Assembly (NCBI GenBank): GCA_903876735.1
Contig: CAIRAW010000009.1
Span: forward strand, 1 to 64,000
DNA from: an uncultured beta proteobacterium
Lineage (GTDB): Bacteria > Pseudomonadota > Gammaproteobacteria > Burkholderiales > Burkholderiaceae_C
Direction: 5' to 3'
DNA: 64,000 nt
Below are positions 46,645 to 56,034 of this stretch, piece after piece. The notes beneath the pieces are model-generated. The model was not told the DNA's origin. It did not search any database and was given only the letters and a program-made list of their open reading frames with translations. The position numbers and the translations under genes are program-made. Within the stretch, counting starts at the first letter, position 1; every line of letters starts with the position of its first letter.

Positions 46645-48978
46645 TCAGTTGGATCGCCGCGGCGCTTTCGTCTTCTCAGGCGCTGCGTTACCCGCGCGCG
46701 GTGGCAGACCGGTGTGCTGGGTCAGCAACCGACCCTTGACCGGCGCAGCGGCCTTGGACGGCGGTGCTGCGGGTGTTGAATTCTTGCGCCGCGCGCTGCT
46801 GTAGTTGCCGTCGCTCAGCGGCTGGAACGTCGGAATCAGATGGTGTTTGCCGTTGCCGATCAGGTCGGCGCGACCCATCGCTTTGAGCGCCTCACGCAGC
46901 AGCGGCCAGTTGTTGGCATCGTGGTAGCGCAAGAAAGCCTTGTGCAGGCGCCGGCGGCGCTCGCCGCGCACCACGTCCACCGTCTCGCTGTCATGCGTCA
47001 CCTTGCGCAGGGGGTTGCGGCCGCTGTGGTACATGGCGGTGGCGGTGGCCATTGGTGACGGGTAAAAGGTCTGCACCTGATCGGCGCGAAAGCCGTTCTT
47101 CTTGAGCCAGAGCGCCAGGTTCATCATGTCCTCGTCGCTGGTGCCGGGGTGCGCGGCGATGAAGTAGGGAATCAGGTACTGCTTCTTGCCGGCATCTGAT
47201 GAGAACTTCTCGAACAGGGTCTTGAACTTGTCGTAACTGCCGATGCCAGGCTTCATCATTTTTGACAGCGGCCCCTGCTCGGTATGCTCCGGCGCAATCT
47301 TGAGGTAGCCACCGACGTGGTGCGTCACCAATTCCTTGACGTACTCCGGGCTTTGCACGGCGAGGTCGTAGCGCAGACCGGAGCCGATCAGGATTTTCTT
47401 GATGCCCTTGAGTGCGCGACCGCGCCGATACATATGGATCAAGGGCTGGTGGTCAGTGGTCAGGTTATGGCAGATGCCGGGGTAGACACAGCTGGGCTTG
47501 CGGCAGGCCGCTTCGATCTCGGGGCTCTTGCAGCCCAGGCGGTACATGTTGGCGGTCGGGCCGCCGAGGTCCGAGATCGTTCCGGTGAAACCCTTGACCT
47601 TGTCGCGGATGTCCTCGATCTCGCGGATCACCGAATCTTCCGAGCGGCTCTGGATGATGCGGCCCTCGTGCTCGGTGATCGAACAGAAGGTGCAACCACC
47701 AAAACAGCCGCGCATGATGTTGATGGAGAAACGGATCATCTCCCAGGCCGGGATCTTGGTCGCGCCATCGTGGCTGCCGGCCTCGTCCGCGTAAGCCGGG
47801 TGCGGGCTGCGCGCGTATGGCAGGTCAAAAACAAAATCCATCTCGGCTGTGGTCAGCGGAATCGGCGGCGGGTTGATCCAGACATCGCGCGCCGTGACAC
47901 CAGTGCCATGCGCCTGCACCAGGGCGCGCGCATTGCCGGGATTGGTCTCCAGGTGCAGCACGCGGTTCGCATGGGCATAGAGCACAGCGTCCGCCTTGAC
48001 CTGCTCGTAGCTCGGCAGGCGGATCACGCTGCGCTCGCGTGGCGGCGCCTTGATGCCCCCCTTGCCACGCAGCGCCGGATTCGGCATGAAGGTCAATGGC
48101 TGGCTGACCGGGCCGGCCGGCGCAGCGGCGGCGCTGCCCTCTTCCTTGGCGCAGGAGGCACCCTGCCCCGCAGCCTGCTCGCTGGTGGTCTGGTACGGGT
48201 TGATGTGGGTCTCTACATGGCCCGGCTCATCAACGTGGGTGGAGTCGATTTCAAACCAGCCATGGCCGGATTCATCGTCGCTGCGGCGTACAAAGGCGGT
48301 ACCACGCACATCGGTAATGGATTCAACCGGCTCACGCGCCGCAAGCCGGTGCGCGACCTCGACCAACGCGCGCTCGGCATTGCCGTAGAGCAGCAGGTCG
48401 CACTTGGCGTCGACAACAATGGAGCGGCGAACCTTGTCCGACCAATAGTCGTAGTGCGCGATGCGGCGCAGCGAGCCTTCGATGCCGCCGAGCACGATTG
48501 GCACATCCTTGTAAGCCTCGCGGCAGCGCTGGCTGTAAACGATGGCGGCGCGGTCCGGGCGCTTGCCACCGACATCGCCCGGCGTGTAGGCGTCGTCGCT
48601 GCGGATCTTGCGGTCCGCTGTGTAGCGGTTGATCATGGAATCCATGTTGCCCGCCGTCACGCCCCAGAACAGATTGGGCTTGCCCAGCAGCTTGAATGGA
48701 TCGGCGCTTTGCCAGTCCGGTTGCGCAATGATGCCGACGCGGAAACCCTGCGCTTCGAGCATGCGCCCGATCACGGCCATGCCAAAGCTCGGGTGATCGA
48801 CGTAGGCGTCACCCGTCACCAGGATGATGTCGCAGCTGTCCCAGCCCAGCGTGTCCATCTCGGCGCGGCTCATGGGCAGGAATTTGGCCGTGCCGAAACG
48901 CGCCGCCCAGTACTTGCGGTAGCTGGTCAGCGGCTTGGCAGCACGCGGAAAAAGGGAAACGTCGAGGAAAGCGGTCAT
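46645..48978 (-). CDS. YgiQ-family radical SAM protein
   Basis: A 777-residue radical SAM enzyme of the UPF0313/YgiQ family, function unknown in most species. The cluster motif CFGGCTFCS (CxxxCxxC) is followed by [14 protein letters not shown] and [17 protein letters not shown]; the N-terminal part has [20 protein letters not shown]. An acidic/Ala insertion lies near residue 300-340. The start is [11 protein letters not shown] at 48978; the longer frame overlaps the divergent receiver gene. It converges with envZ, 1 nt apart. Confidence 0.9.
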   Translation of the reverse strand: MTAFLDVSLFPRAAKPLTSYRKYWAARFGTAKFLPMSRAEMDTLGWDSCDIILVTGDAYVDHPSFGMAVIGRMLEAQGFRVGIIAQPDWQSADPFKLLGKPNLFWGVTAGNMDSMINRYTADRKIRSDDAYTPGDVGGKRPDRAAIVYSQRCREAYKDVPIVLGGIEGSLRRIAHYDYWSDKVRRSIVVDAKCDLLLYGNAERALVEVAHRLAAREPVESITDVRGTAFVRRSDDESGHGWFEIDSTHVDEPGHVETHINPYQTTSEQAAGQGASCAKEEGSAAAAPAGPVSQPLTFMPNPALRGKGGIKAPPRERSVIRLPSYEQVKADAVLYAHANRVLHLETNPGNARALVQAHGTGVTARDVWINPPPIPLTTAEMDFVFDLPYARSPHPAYADEAGSHDGATKIPAWEMIRFSINIMRGCFGGCTFCSITEHEGRIIQSRSEDSVIREIEDIRDKVKGFTGTISDLGGPTANMYRLGCKSPEIEAACRKPSCVYPGICHNLTTDHQPLIHMYRRGRALKGIKKILIGSGLRYDLAVQSPEYVKELVTHHVGGYLKIAPEHTEQGPLSKMMKPGIGSYDKFKTLFEKFSSDAGKKQYLIPYFIAAHPGTSDEDMMNLALWLKKNGFRADQVQTFYPSPMATATAMYHSGRNPLRKVTHDSETVDVVRGERRRRLHKAFLRYHDANNWPLLREALKAMGRADLIGNGKHHLIPTFQPLSDGNYSSARRKNSTPAAPPSKAAAPVKGRLLTQHTGLPPRAGNAAPEKTKAPRRSN

Positions 48979-49177
48979 GCGGACAGGAATAATGGGCAAG
49001 CGCCGAGTGTAAGGTTTTGCCCCGATCAATGAGCCTGGAATGGGTACTGGCGTGCCAGCTTGGGCCGGGACCGGCACGATGCGCCTTCTTCGTCCTGGAC
49101 AAACGTGTATGATGAACGCGAAATGTTTATCGGAATGGAAGCAGCTTCCTGACAAATCAACCAGGGCATACAGGGCA

Positions 49178-49579
49178 ATGGAAACTCCAACTGCCACACC
49201 AGACACGGCCGCACCGACTCGCAAGGTCATGATCGTTGACGACAACGCCGACCTTCGTCGCCTGATGCGCATCGCGCTGGGCCGCCAGCACACGCTACTG
49301 GAGGCCTCCAACGGCCGTCGCGCCCTGGCGTTGATGGCGATTGAGCGCCCGCAGATCGTCCTGCTCGACATCATGATTCCAGGCGATTTGGGTGGTTTGC
49401 AGGTGCTCGACATCATCAAGCGCGACCCGGATCTGCAGCACACCGTGGTCGCGATGCTGACGTCGCGCGGCCAGGCCTCGGACGACACCGACGCACGCAT
49501 GCGCGGTGCCGACGCCTACTTCATCAAGCCCTTCAGCCCGCGCAACCTCAAGACCTGGATCGAAGACCGTCTGTCATGA
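49178..49579 (+). CDS. Single-domain response regulator (CheY-like)
   Basis: A 133-residue stand-alone receiver. The acidic pair is in [14 protein letters not shown], phospho-acceptor D64 in [12 protein letters not shown], and the Thr and Lys in AMLTSRG and YFIKPFSP. There is no output domain. The stop overlaps the start of the GGDEF-EAL gene (ATGA), so it likely feeds phosphorylation signals to that protein. No dedicated kinase lies beside it. Confidence 0.9.
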   Translation: METPTATPDTAAPTRKVMIVDDNADLRRLMRIALGRQHTLLEASNGRRALALMAIERPQIVLLDIMIPGDLGGLQVLDIIKRDPDLQHTVVAMLTSRGQASDDTDARMRGADAYFIKPFSPRNLKTWIEDRLS

Positions 49580-51981
49580 GCGAGCTCAAGACATCGACGC
49601 GTCTGTTCGGGTTGATTGGCGTGCTGTGGACCTTGCTGCTGCTCATCGGCTACCTGGGCCTGTTCGGTTTCAGCCTATCCAGCGCCGCCTTTAAAACCTT
49701 GTACGAAGACCACGCTGTCGCCATCGCCGTCGGTGTCCTGTTTGCAGTGCTGACAACCCTGGCGTTGCTGCGCGCACAGCGCGAAAAGATGAAAGCGGCC
49801 CAACAACGCCAGGCGCATGCTGAAGTGCTGCGCTTGCTGGCTGAAAAAACCGAGTTGACGCAAACACTGGAGCAGCAACAGCAATTGCTCCAGGAGAGCG
49901 AATTTCGGTGGAAGTTTGCCGTCGAAGGTGTCGGTGATGGCGTCTGGGACCGAAACATCCAAACCGGCGAGGAACTGTATTCGTTGCGCTGGAAAGCCAT
50001 GCTGGGCTATGCCGACGAAGACATCCTGCCAGACAACCGGGAATGGGAAAGTCGGATTCATCCCGACGACCGCCAGGCAGCCATCGCAGCGGATCGTGCC
50101 TACCTGGCCGGCGAAACCCATGATTGCAAAATTGAATTCCGAATGCGCTGCAAGGACGACAGCTACAAATGGATTCTCAGTCGCGGCGTGATTGTCAGCC
50201 GCGATGCCAATGGCGGCCCGCTGCGCATGATAGGCACCCACACCGACATCCATCAGCGCAAGGAATCCGACGAGCGCGCCCGCCTGTTGGCAAATGTCTT
50301 CAAGCATGCGCTCGAAGGCATCATGATCACCGACCTCGATGGCAACATCGTCGAGGTCAACCAGGCCTTCACTGAAATCACTGGCTACAGTCGCACCGAA
50401 GTACTGGGTCGTAACCCGCGAATGCTCAAATCCGGACTTCAGGCCGAAACGTTTTATGCCGCCATGTGGCGTGAACTAAGCGAGAACGGTAACTGGGTTG
50501 GCGAAAACTGGAACCGGCGCAAGAACGGCGAGGTCTACGCCCAACTGCAAAAGATCAGCACTGTGCGCGACGAATTCGGCCTGCCCCGGCACTACGTTTC
50601 GCTGTTCTCCGACATCACGCAGGAGAAGAACCATGAAAAAGAACTTGAATTTCTGGCCCTCTACGACAGCCTGACCCAACTGCCCAATCGCGCCCTGCTG
50701 AGCGAGCGCATGGGCCAGGCGCTGACACAGACGCTGCGTCGGGGGCAAAGCATGGCCGTCGCCTTTCTTGACCTCGATGGCTTCAAGACGGTCAACGACC
50801 TACACGGACACGACGCCGGGGATCATTTGCTGATCACCCTTGCCAATCGCATGAAGCAGGCACTGCGCGACGGCGACATCCTCGCGCGACTGGGCGGCGA
50901 CGAATTCGTCGCCGTGCTGCTCGACCTGGACAATGTGGACGACAGCGCGCCCATGCTCAACCGCTTGTTGGCCGCAGCGGCGCAACCGGTGCCATTTGGC
51001 CAGGTCATGCTGCAGGTCTCGGCCAGCCTGGGTGTCACTTTTTGCCCGCAGGCGCAGAAGGTGGAAATGGATCAGCTGCTGCGCCAGGCTGACCAAGCCA
51101 TGTACCAGGCCAAGCAGGCAGGCAAGAACCGTTTTCATATCTTCGACGCCGAGCAGGACCTCAGGGTGCGTGCGCGCCATGAAAGCCTGCGCAGCATTGA
51201 GCGGGCCTTGAATGAAGGCGAGTTCATTCTTGCTTATCAACCCAAGGTGAACCTGCGCACTGGCGTGGTCATAGGCGCCGAAGCCTTGATTCGATGGAGG
51301 CACCCGGAACGCGGACTGCTGCAGCCCGCGGACTTCCTGCCAATGATTGAAGATCACCCCCTGGCCATTCGGTTGGGCAAGTGGGTGATTGAAAATGCCT
51401 TGCTGCAGCTTGAACGCTGGCAGCAAATCGGGTTGGACATCGCGGTCAGCGTCAATATCGGAATGCGTCATCTGCGGCAGGCCGATTTTGTAGAGCGCCT
51501 GCAAAAATGCCTGGCAGCGCACCCACAGCTCAGGCCGGACCGTCTGGAGCTTGAATTACAAGAGGCTTGGGCCTATGAAGATTTATCCCATGCCTCGCAA
51601 GTCATTCAACAATGTCGGCAGATCGGCGTTGAATGCGCACTCGACGACTTTGGCAGCGGCACCTCTTCGCTAACCAGCTTGAAGAAACTGCCGGTCAAGT
51701 ACCTCAAGATCGACCAATGCTTTATTCGTGACATGCTCGACAACAGCGACAGCCTGCTGATTCTGATCGGTATTCTCAAACTGGCGAGTGCCTTTGACCT
51801 GCAGGTTGTTGCCGAAGGTGTGGAGACCGTCGAGCATGGCGCCATGCTGCTGCAACTCGGCTGCGAACTGGCGCAGGGTTATGGCATTGCGCACCCGATG
51901 CCAGCGGCCGAACTGCCGGACTGGGTGAGGGCCTGGAAGCCTGATGCGGCATGGCGCAATGTGGCGCTGGTGCCGGGCTGA
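49576..51981 (+). CDS. Membrane PAS-PAS-GGDEF-EAL c-di-GMP enzyme
   Basis: An 801-residue protein. Two N-terminal transmembrane helices (~10-33, 47-66) and a coiled coil (~72-108) precede PAS domains at ~110-228 and 235-350, the first a PAS_3 type with WILSRGVIV. The GGDEF domain (~360-525) has an intact active site at 440-444 and an inhibitory site R431-x-x-D434. The EAL domain (~540-785) has E569-A570-L571, DDFGSGTSSL and VAEGVET. Both activities may be present. Overlaps the receiver gene upstream. Confidence 0.94.
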   Translation: MSELKTSTRLFGLIGVLWTLLLLIGYLGLFGFSLSSAAFKTLYEDHAVAIAVGVLFAVLTTLALLRAQREKMKAAQQRQAHAEVLRLLAEKTELTQTLEQQQQLLQESEFRWKFAVEGVGDGVWDRNIQTGEELYSLRWKAMLGYADEDILPDNREWESRIHPDDRQAAIAADRAYLAGETHDCKIEFRMRCKDDSYKWILSRGVIVSRDANGGPLRMIGTHTDIHQRKESDERARLLANVFKHALEGIMITDLDGNIVEVNQAFTEITGYSRTEVLGRNPRMLKSGLQAETFYAAMWRELSENGNWVGENWNRRKNGEVYAQLQKISTVRDEFGLPRHYVSLFSDITQEKNHEKELEFLALYDSLTQLPNRALLSERMGQALTQTLRRGQSMAVAFLDLDGFKTVNDLHGHDAGDHLLITLANRMKQALRDGDILARLGGDEFVAVLLDLDNVDDSAPMLNRLLAAAAQPVPFGQVMLQVSASLGVTFCPQAQKVEMDQLLRQADQAMYQAKQAGKNRFHIFDAEQDLRVRARHESLRSIERALNEGEFILAYQPKVNLRTGVVIGAEALIRWRHPERGLLQPADFLPMIEDHPLAIRLGKWVIENALLQLERWQQIGLDIAVSVNIGMRHLRQADFVERLQKCLAAHPQLRPDRLELELQEAWAYEDLSHASQVIQQCRQIGVECALDDFGSGTSSLTSLKKLPVKYLKIDQCFIRDMLDNSDSLLILIGILKLASAFDLQVVAEGVETVEHGAMLLQLGCELAQGYGIAHPMPAAELPDWVRAWKPDAAWRNVALVPG

Positions 51982-52072
51982 AGTCGCACGACGGTTGGCA
52001 GCGCTTGCCGATAGAAAAATGGAGATCGGCATAATCAGGTGACATTTTCAAGGTCCGCACCTTGCCCAAGCC

Positions 52073-52978
52073 ATGCTGAATTTTCTGCCAAAGCCACTGG
52101 TTGGCCTGATTGCCACCCTGTTGATGGTCCTGAACGTGCTGTTCTGGGTTCCGATCCTGCTCTTTTTCGCGCTTCTCAAACTGATCCTCCCGTTCAAGGC
52201 GATGCGTCTGCTGATCGACCCGATCCTGCTGCGCATTGCAGAGGCCTGGATTGCCGGCAACAGTGGCTGGATGGGCCTGACGCAGCGCACCACCTGGGAT
52301 GTGCAGGGGATTGAAGGCCTGGACTACGGCAGCTGGTATCTGGTGAACTGCAACCACCAGTCCTGGGTCGACATTCTGGTGTTGCAGCACCTGTTCAACC
52401 GGCGCATTCCGCTGCTCAAGTTCTTTCTCAAACAGCAGCTGATCTGGGTTCCGATCATGGGCCTGGCCTGGTGGGCGCTGGAATTCCCCTTCATGCGCCG
52501 GCACAGCGAAGAGTTCCTGAAGAAGCACCCCGAGATGCGTGGCAAGGACCAGGCAACCACACGCAAGGCCTGCGAGAAATTTGCCCTGATTCCAACCAGC
52601 GTGATGAATTTCCTCGAAGGCACGCGCTTCACGCGCGCCAAACACGCACGCCAGCAGTCACCCTACAAGCATCTGCTCAAGCCCAAGGCCGGCGGCATCG
52701 CGCTGGCCCTGAACGCCATGGGCGACAAGTTCCAGGCGATTCTGGATGTGACCATTGTTTACCCCGACGGCACGCCGAAATTCACCGAGTTCCTGAGTGG
52801 CAAACTGCGCCGAGTCATCGTGCGCGTGCGCCGCCTGCCAGTGCCGCAGGAACTCGCACAGGGCGACTATGCCGGCGACCCGGCTGTGCGCGAGGCCTAC
52901 CAGAAGTGGGTGCACCAGCTCTGGCTCGACAAGGACGCGCAGATCGAAGCGCTAATAAGGCCTAACGCAGGTGCTTAA
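52073..52978 (+). CDS. PlsC-like acyltransferase (YihG type)
   Basis: A 301-residue membrane protein of the lysophosphatidate acyltransferase family. Two N-terminal hydrophobic segments precede the catalytic HX4D box NHQSWVD (near 94-100); NFLEGTRF near 182 and KPKAGGIALAL near 203 are substrate-binding motifs. The best fit is YihG, a 1-acylglycerol-3-phosphate acyltransferase homologue. The 3' end overlaps the convergent MOSC gene by 17 nt. Confidence 0.88.
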   Translation: MLNFLPKPLVGLIATLLMVLNVLFWVPILLFFALLKLILPFKAMRLLIDPILLRIAEAWIAGNSGWMGLTQRTTWDVQGIEGLDYGSWYLVNCNHQSWVDILVLQHLFNRRIPLLKFFLKQQLIWVPIMGLAWWALEFPFMRRHSEEFLKKHPEMRGKDQATTRKACEKFALIPTSVMNFLEGTRFTRAKHARQQSPYKHLLKPKAGGIALALNAMGDKFQAILDVTIVYPDGTPKFTEFLSGKLRRVIVRVRRLPVPQELAQGDYAGDPAVREAYQKWVHQLWLDKDAQIEALIRPNAGA

Positions 52979-53540
52979 ACATCTTGGCGTTGAATGCCTC
53001 GGTGATGCTTAAACGCCGTGGCCCCGGCACCAATTCGAAGCTTTCACCCGCGCTTAATCGTCCGCTCTGCTGCACGGCCAGATAAAAACCGCAACAACCC
53101 GCCTGCGCCATCGCCTTGCTCGCGCCAGCAAAGCCCATCGCCGCATTGAACTTGTAGCAGGGCTCGCGCGCTTGTGTCACGCGCAGCACGCAATCGGCAA
53201 AGCGCAGCACATCGCCAACCCAGACATCGCTCTCCAGCACACCTTGCAGGCTCAGGTTCTCACCGACCGAGCCGAAAGGCAAGGCATCGTCGATACCGGC
53301 CAGACCCGCTTGCGCGCGCGCTGCCTGCCAGAACGGGTAATGCTCACTGGGGTAGGCGCAAACCGCCTTGTCGAGTCCGCCATGCACCGATGGGTCGGCC
53401 TGCTCGTCGCCGGTCAGGCCCATCGGCCTCACCTGCACGGCGCTGGCAACCGGTTGTTTGTGGATGGCGGTCAGGATGGATCGCCCGCTGATCTGAACCC
53501 GGCGCGCCGGACCGGTTTGTATCGACAGCAGCAGGGCCAT
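52962..53540 (-). CDS. MOSC-domain protein (YiiM-like)
   Basis: A 192-residue molybdenum-cofactor-sulfurase C-terminal domain protein. GLTGDEQADPSVHGG near 50, KAVCAYPSEHYPFW near 67, GSVGENLSL near 95 and the family Cys in VTQAREPCYKFN are diagnostic. The homologue YiiM detoxifies hydroxylaminopurines. The ATG at 53540 overlaps the acyl-CoA dehydrogenase stop by one base (TAATG). Confidence 0.87.
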   Translation of the reverse strand: MALLLSIQTGPARRVQISGRSILTAIHKQPVASAVQVRPMGLTGDEQADPSVHGGLDKAVCAYPSEHYPFWQAARAQAGLAGIDDALPFGSVGENLSLQGVLESDVWVGDVLRFADCVLRVTQAREPCYKFNAAMGFAGASKAMAQAGCCGFYLAVQQSGRLSAGESFELVPGPRRLSITEAFNAKMFKHLR

Positions 53541-54703
53541 TACTTGCCGCCCAGCCCCATGGCACGCGTGATCACTTCCTTCATGATCTCGTTGGTGCCG
53601 CCGTAAATGCGCTGCACGCGGGCATCGGCGTAAGCGCGCGTGATCGGGTACTCCCACATGTAGCCGTAGCCGCCAAACAACTGCACGCACTCGTCCATCA
53701 CCTTGCATTGCAGGTCGCTGCACCAGTACTTGGCCATGCTGGCGGTCGCGGTGTCGAGCGTATTGGCCAGCAGCAGCTCGAGGCACTTGTCGACAAAGAC
53801 GCGCGCCACCTGCACCTCGGTCTGCAGTTCGGCCAGGGTGAAGCGGGTGTTCTGGAAGGCGGCGATCGGCTGGCCAAAGACCTTGCGCTGCTTGACGTAG
53901 TCCACCGTCCAGTCGATGGCGGCCTGCGCCGCGGCAACCGCGCCAATCGCGATCTGCATGCGCTCCCACGGCAACTGCTCCATCAGGCAGATGAAGCCGC
54001 GGTTCTCCTGTACGGATTCGCCCAACAGCATGTCGGCCGGCACACGCACATTGTCAAAAAACAGCTCCGAGGTGTCCTGCGCTTTGAGGCCCAGTTTCTT
54101 CAGGCGCTTGCCCACCGTAAAGCCGGCCATGCCGCGCTCCACCAGCAACAGGCTGGTGCCCTTGGCGCCGGCCGCCGGGTTGGTTTTGGCGACGACGATC
54201 ACCAGATCGGCATGCCAGCCGTTGGTGATGAAGGTCTTGCTGCCGTTGAGTACATAACTGCCATCCTCCTGGCGCAGCGCCGTCGCCTTGATGCCCTGCA
54301 AGTCAGAACCGGCGGCCGGCTCGCTCATGGCAATGGCGCCAATCATCTCGCCGCTGGCGAGTTTGGGCAGGTATTTTTTCTTCTGCGCCTCGGTGCCGTA
54401 ATGCAGGATGTAGGGCGCCACGATCTCGCTGTGCAAGGAGTAACCGATGCCGGAGCAGCCGGCGCGTGCCACCTCTTCCATCTGCACCACCGAATACAGC
54501 TTGTCGGCACCGGCGCCGCCATATTCCTCGGGCATGGTCAGGCACAGAAAACCGTTTTCGCCGGCCTTGTTCCAGACAGCGCGATCGACGTAGCCCTGCT
54601 CTTCCCAGTCAGCGTGAAAGGGGGCGATTTCTTTATCGATGAAGCGGCGGAAGCTGTCGCGAAAGGCTTCGTGCTCGGGCGTGAAAAGCGTTCTCTGAAT
54701 CAT
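53540..54703 (-). CDS. Acyl-CoA dehydrogenase (long-chain/isovaleryl type)
   Basis: A 387-residue FAD enzyme for the first step of acyl-CoA beta-oxidation. FCLTMPEEYGGAGAD, GAIAMSEPAAGSDLQGI, GSKTFITNGWHAD and LFGGYGYMWEYPITRAYADARV are diagnostic. The C-terminal IYGGTNEIMKEV has Gly where MCAD carries its catalytic Glu, so the base probably sits on the other helix as in isovaleryl- and long-chain enzymes. Divergent from the thiolase-fadB operon. Confidence 0.92.
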   Translation of the reverse strand: MIQRTLFTPEHEAFRDSFRRFIDKEIAPFHADWEEQGYVDRAVWNKAGENGFLCLTMPEEYGGAGADKLYSVVQMEEVARAGCSGIGYSLHSEIVAPYILHYGTEAQKKKYLPKLASGEMIGAIAMSEPAAGSDLQGIKATALRQEDGSYVLNGSKTFITNGWHADLVIVVAKTNPAAGAKGTSLLLVERGMAGFTVGKRLKKLGLKAQDTSELFFDNVRVPADMLLGESVQENRGFICLMEQLPWERMQIAIGAVAAAQAAIDWTVDYVKQRKVFGQPIAAFQNTRFTLAELQTEVQVARVFVDKCLELLLANTLDTATASMAKYWCSDLQCKVMDECVQLFGGYGYMWEYPITRAYADARVQRIYGGTNEIMKEVITRAMGLGGK

Positions 54704-54767
54704 GGCAGTACCTGGTTTTCAAAATTGGGGGATTTATGCGAAGCAGCCGCTTTGCAAAAACCAATAT

Positions 54768-54790
54768 ACTGCATTCCAGCCTGTTGCAGT
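54768..54790. promoter_or_regulatory. Inverted repeat in divergent beta-oxidation promoter region
   Basis: ACTGCA and TGCAGT arms at 54768-54773 and 54785-54790 flank 11 nt, within the 125-nt gap between the acyl-CoA dehydrogenase and thiolase genes. A TATACT/TATATT-like -10 element overlaps the left arm. It may be an operator for a fatty-acid-responsive repressor; the function is inferred from position only. Confidence 0.35.
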
Positions 54791-54828
54791 GACACCTGCG
54801 TTTCAATCGACTTTGAAAGGGATATCCC

Positions 54829-56034
54829 ATGACCGAAGCATTTGTCTATGACGCCATCCGCACGCCGCGTGGCAAAGGAAAAAAGGACGGCAGCCTGTAC
54901 GAGGTCAAGCCGGTCGATCTGCTGGCTGGCGTGCTGACCGCACTGCAGCGCCGCAACGATCTTGACACCTCCCAGGTCGATGACGTGGTGATGGGCATCG
55001 TCTCACCGATCGGCGAACAGGGCGCCGTCCTGCCCAAGGTGGCGGCGCTCAAAGCCGGCTGGGACTTCACCTGCGCCGGTGTCCAGGTGAACCGCTTTTG
55101 CGCCTCCGGCCTGGAAGCGGTCAACCTGGCGGCGCAAAAAGTGCGATCAGGCTGGGAAGAACTGGTGGTGGCCGGTGGCGTCGAGAGCATGAGCCGCGTG
55201 CCGATCGGCTCCGACGGCGGCGCCTGGGCCATGGACCCCGCAACCAATTCACAGACCGCCTTCGTGCCGCAGGGCATTGGCGCCGACCTGATCGCCACAA
55301 TCGAAGGCTTCACGCGCCAGGACGTGGACGCCTTCGCGCTGGAGAGCCAGAAGCGCGCCACGCTGGCACGTGCCAACGGCTATTTTTCACGCTCGATTGT
55401 TCCGGTAAAAGACTTTCTGGGACAGGTCATTCTGGCCGAGGACGAATTCATCAAGCCGCAAACCACGCTCGAAGGCCTGGGTTCGCTCAAACCGGCTTTC
55501 GAACAAATGGGCGCCATGGGTTTCGACCAGGTCGCTTTGAGCCGTTACCCGCAGGTCGAGCGCATCCACCACGTGCACCATGCCGGCAATTCCAGCGGCA
55601 TTGTGGACGGCGCAGCGGCGGTTCTGATCGGCTCGGAAGCCGCCGGCAAGCGCCACGGCTTCACGCCGCGCGCGCGCATCGTCTCGGCTGCCCTGAGCGG
55701 CGCCGACCCGACCATCATGCTGACCGGCCCGATGCCGGCGGCACGCAAGGCACTGGCCAAAGCCGGCCTGACGATTGACCAGATCGACCTTTTCGAAGTC
55801 AACGAGGCATTTGCTGCGGTCGTGATGCGCTTCATGAAGGAAATGAAGGTGCCGCACGACAAGGTCAACGTCAACGGCAGCGCCATTGCCATGGGCCATC
55901 CGCTGGGCGCCACCGGCGCCATGATCCTGGGCATTTTGATCGACGAATTGCACCGGCGCAAATTGCGCTACGGCCTGGCCACGCTGTGCGTCGGCGGCGG
56001 CATGGGCATCGCGACCATTGTGGAGAGAATCTAA
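54829..56034 (+). CDS. Acetyl-CoA acyltransferase (thiolase)
   Basis: A 401-residue thiolase. The acyl-accepting Cys is C91 ([14 protein letters not shown]); the His/Cys pair is in GHPLGATGA (~356) and LCVGGGMG (~387). [19 protein letters not shown] opens the protein. Its stop overlaps the fadB-like ATG by 1 nt, so it is the beta subunit of the trifunctional-type beta-oxidation complex. Confidence 0.93.
   Translation: MTEAFVYDAIRTPRGKGKKDGSLYEVKPVDLLAGVLTALQRRNDLDTSQVDDVVMGIVSPIGEQGAVLPKVAALKAGWDFTCAGVQVNRFCASGLEAVNLAAQKVRSGWEELVVAGGVESMSRVPIGSDGGAWAMDPATNSQTAFVPQGIGADLIATIEGFTRQDVDAFALESQKRATLARANGYFSRSIVPVKDFLGQVILAEDEFIKPQTTLEGLGSLKPAFEQMGAMGFDQVALSRYPQVERIHHVHHAGNSSGIVDGAAAVLIGSEAAGKRHGFTPRARIVSAALSGADPTIMLTGPMPAARKALAKAGLTIDQIDLFEVNEAFAAVVMRFMKEMKVPHDKVNVNGSAIAMGHPLGATGAMILGILIDELHRRKLRYGLATLCVGGGMGIATIVERI

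Noticed and set aside
47284-49032. A 582-residue plus-strand frame opposite the radical SAM gene
   Set aside because: High-GC shadow frame; no recognisable motif, and the opposite strand carries a clear enzyme.
48979-49500. 174-residue extension of the YgiQ-like protein
   Set aside because: It is antisense to the receiver gene; the family start is MTAFLDV.
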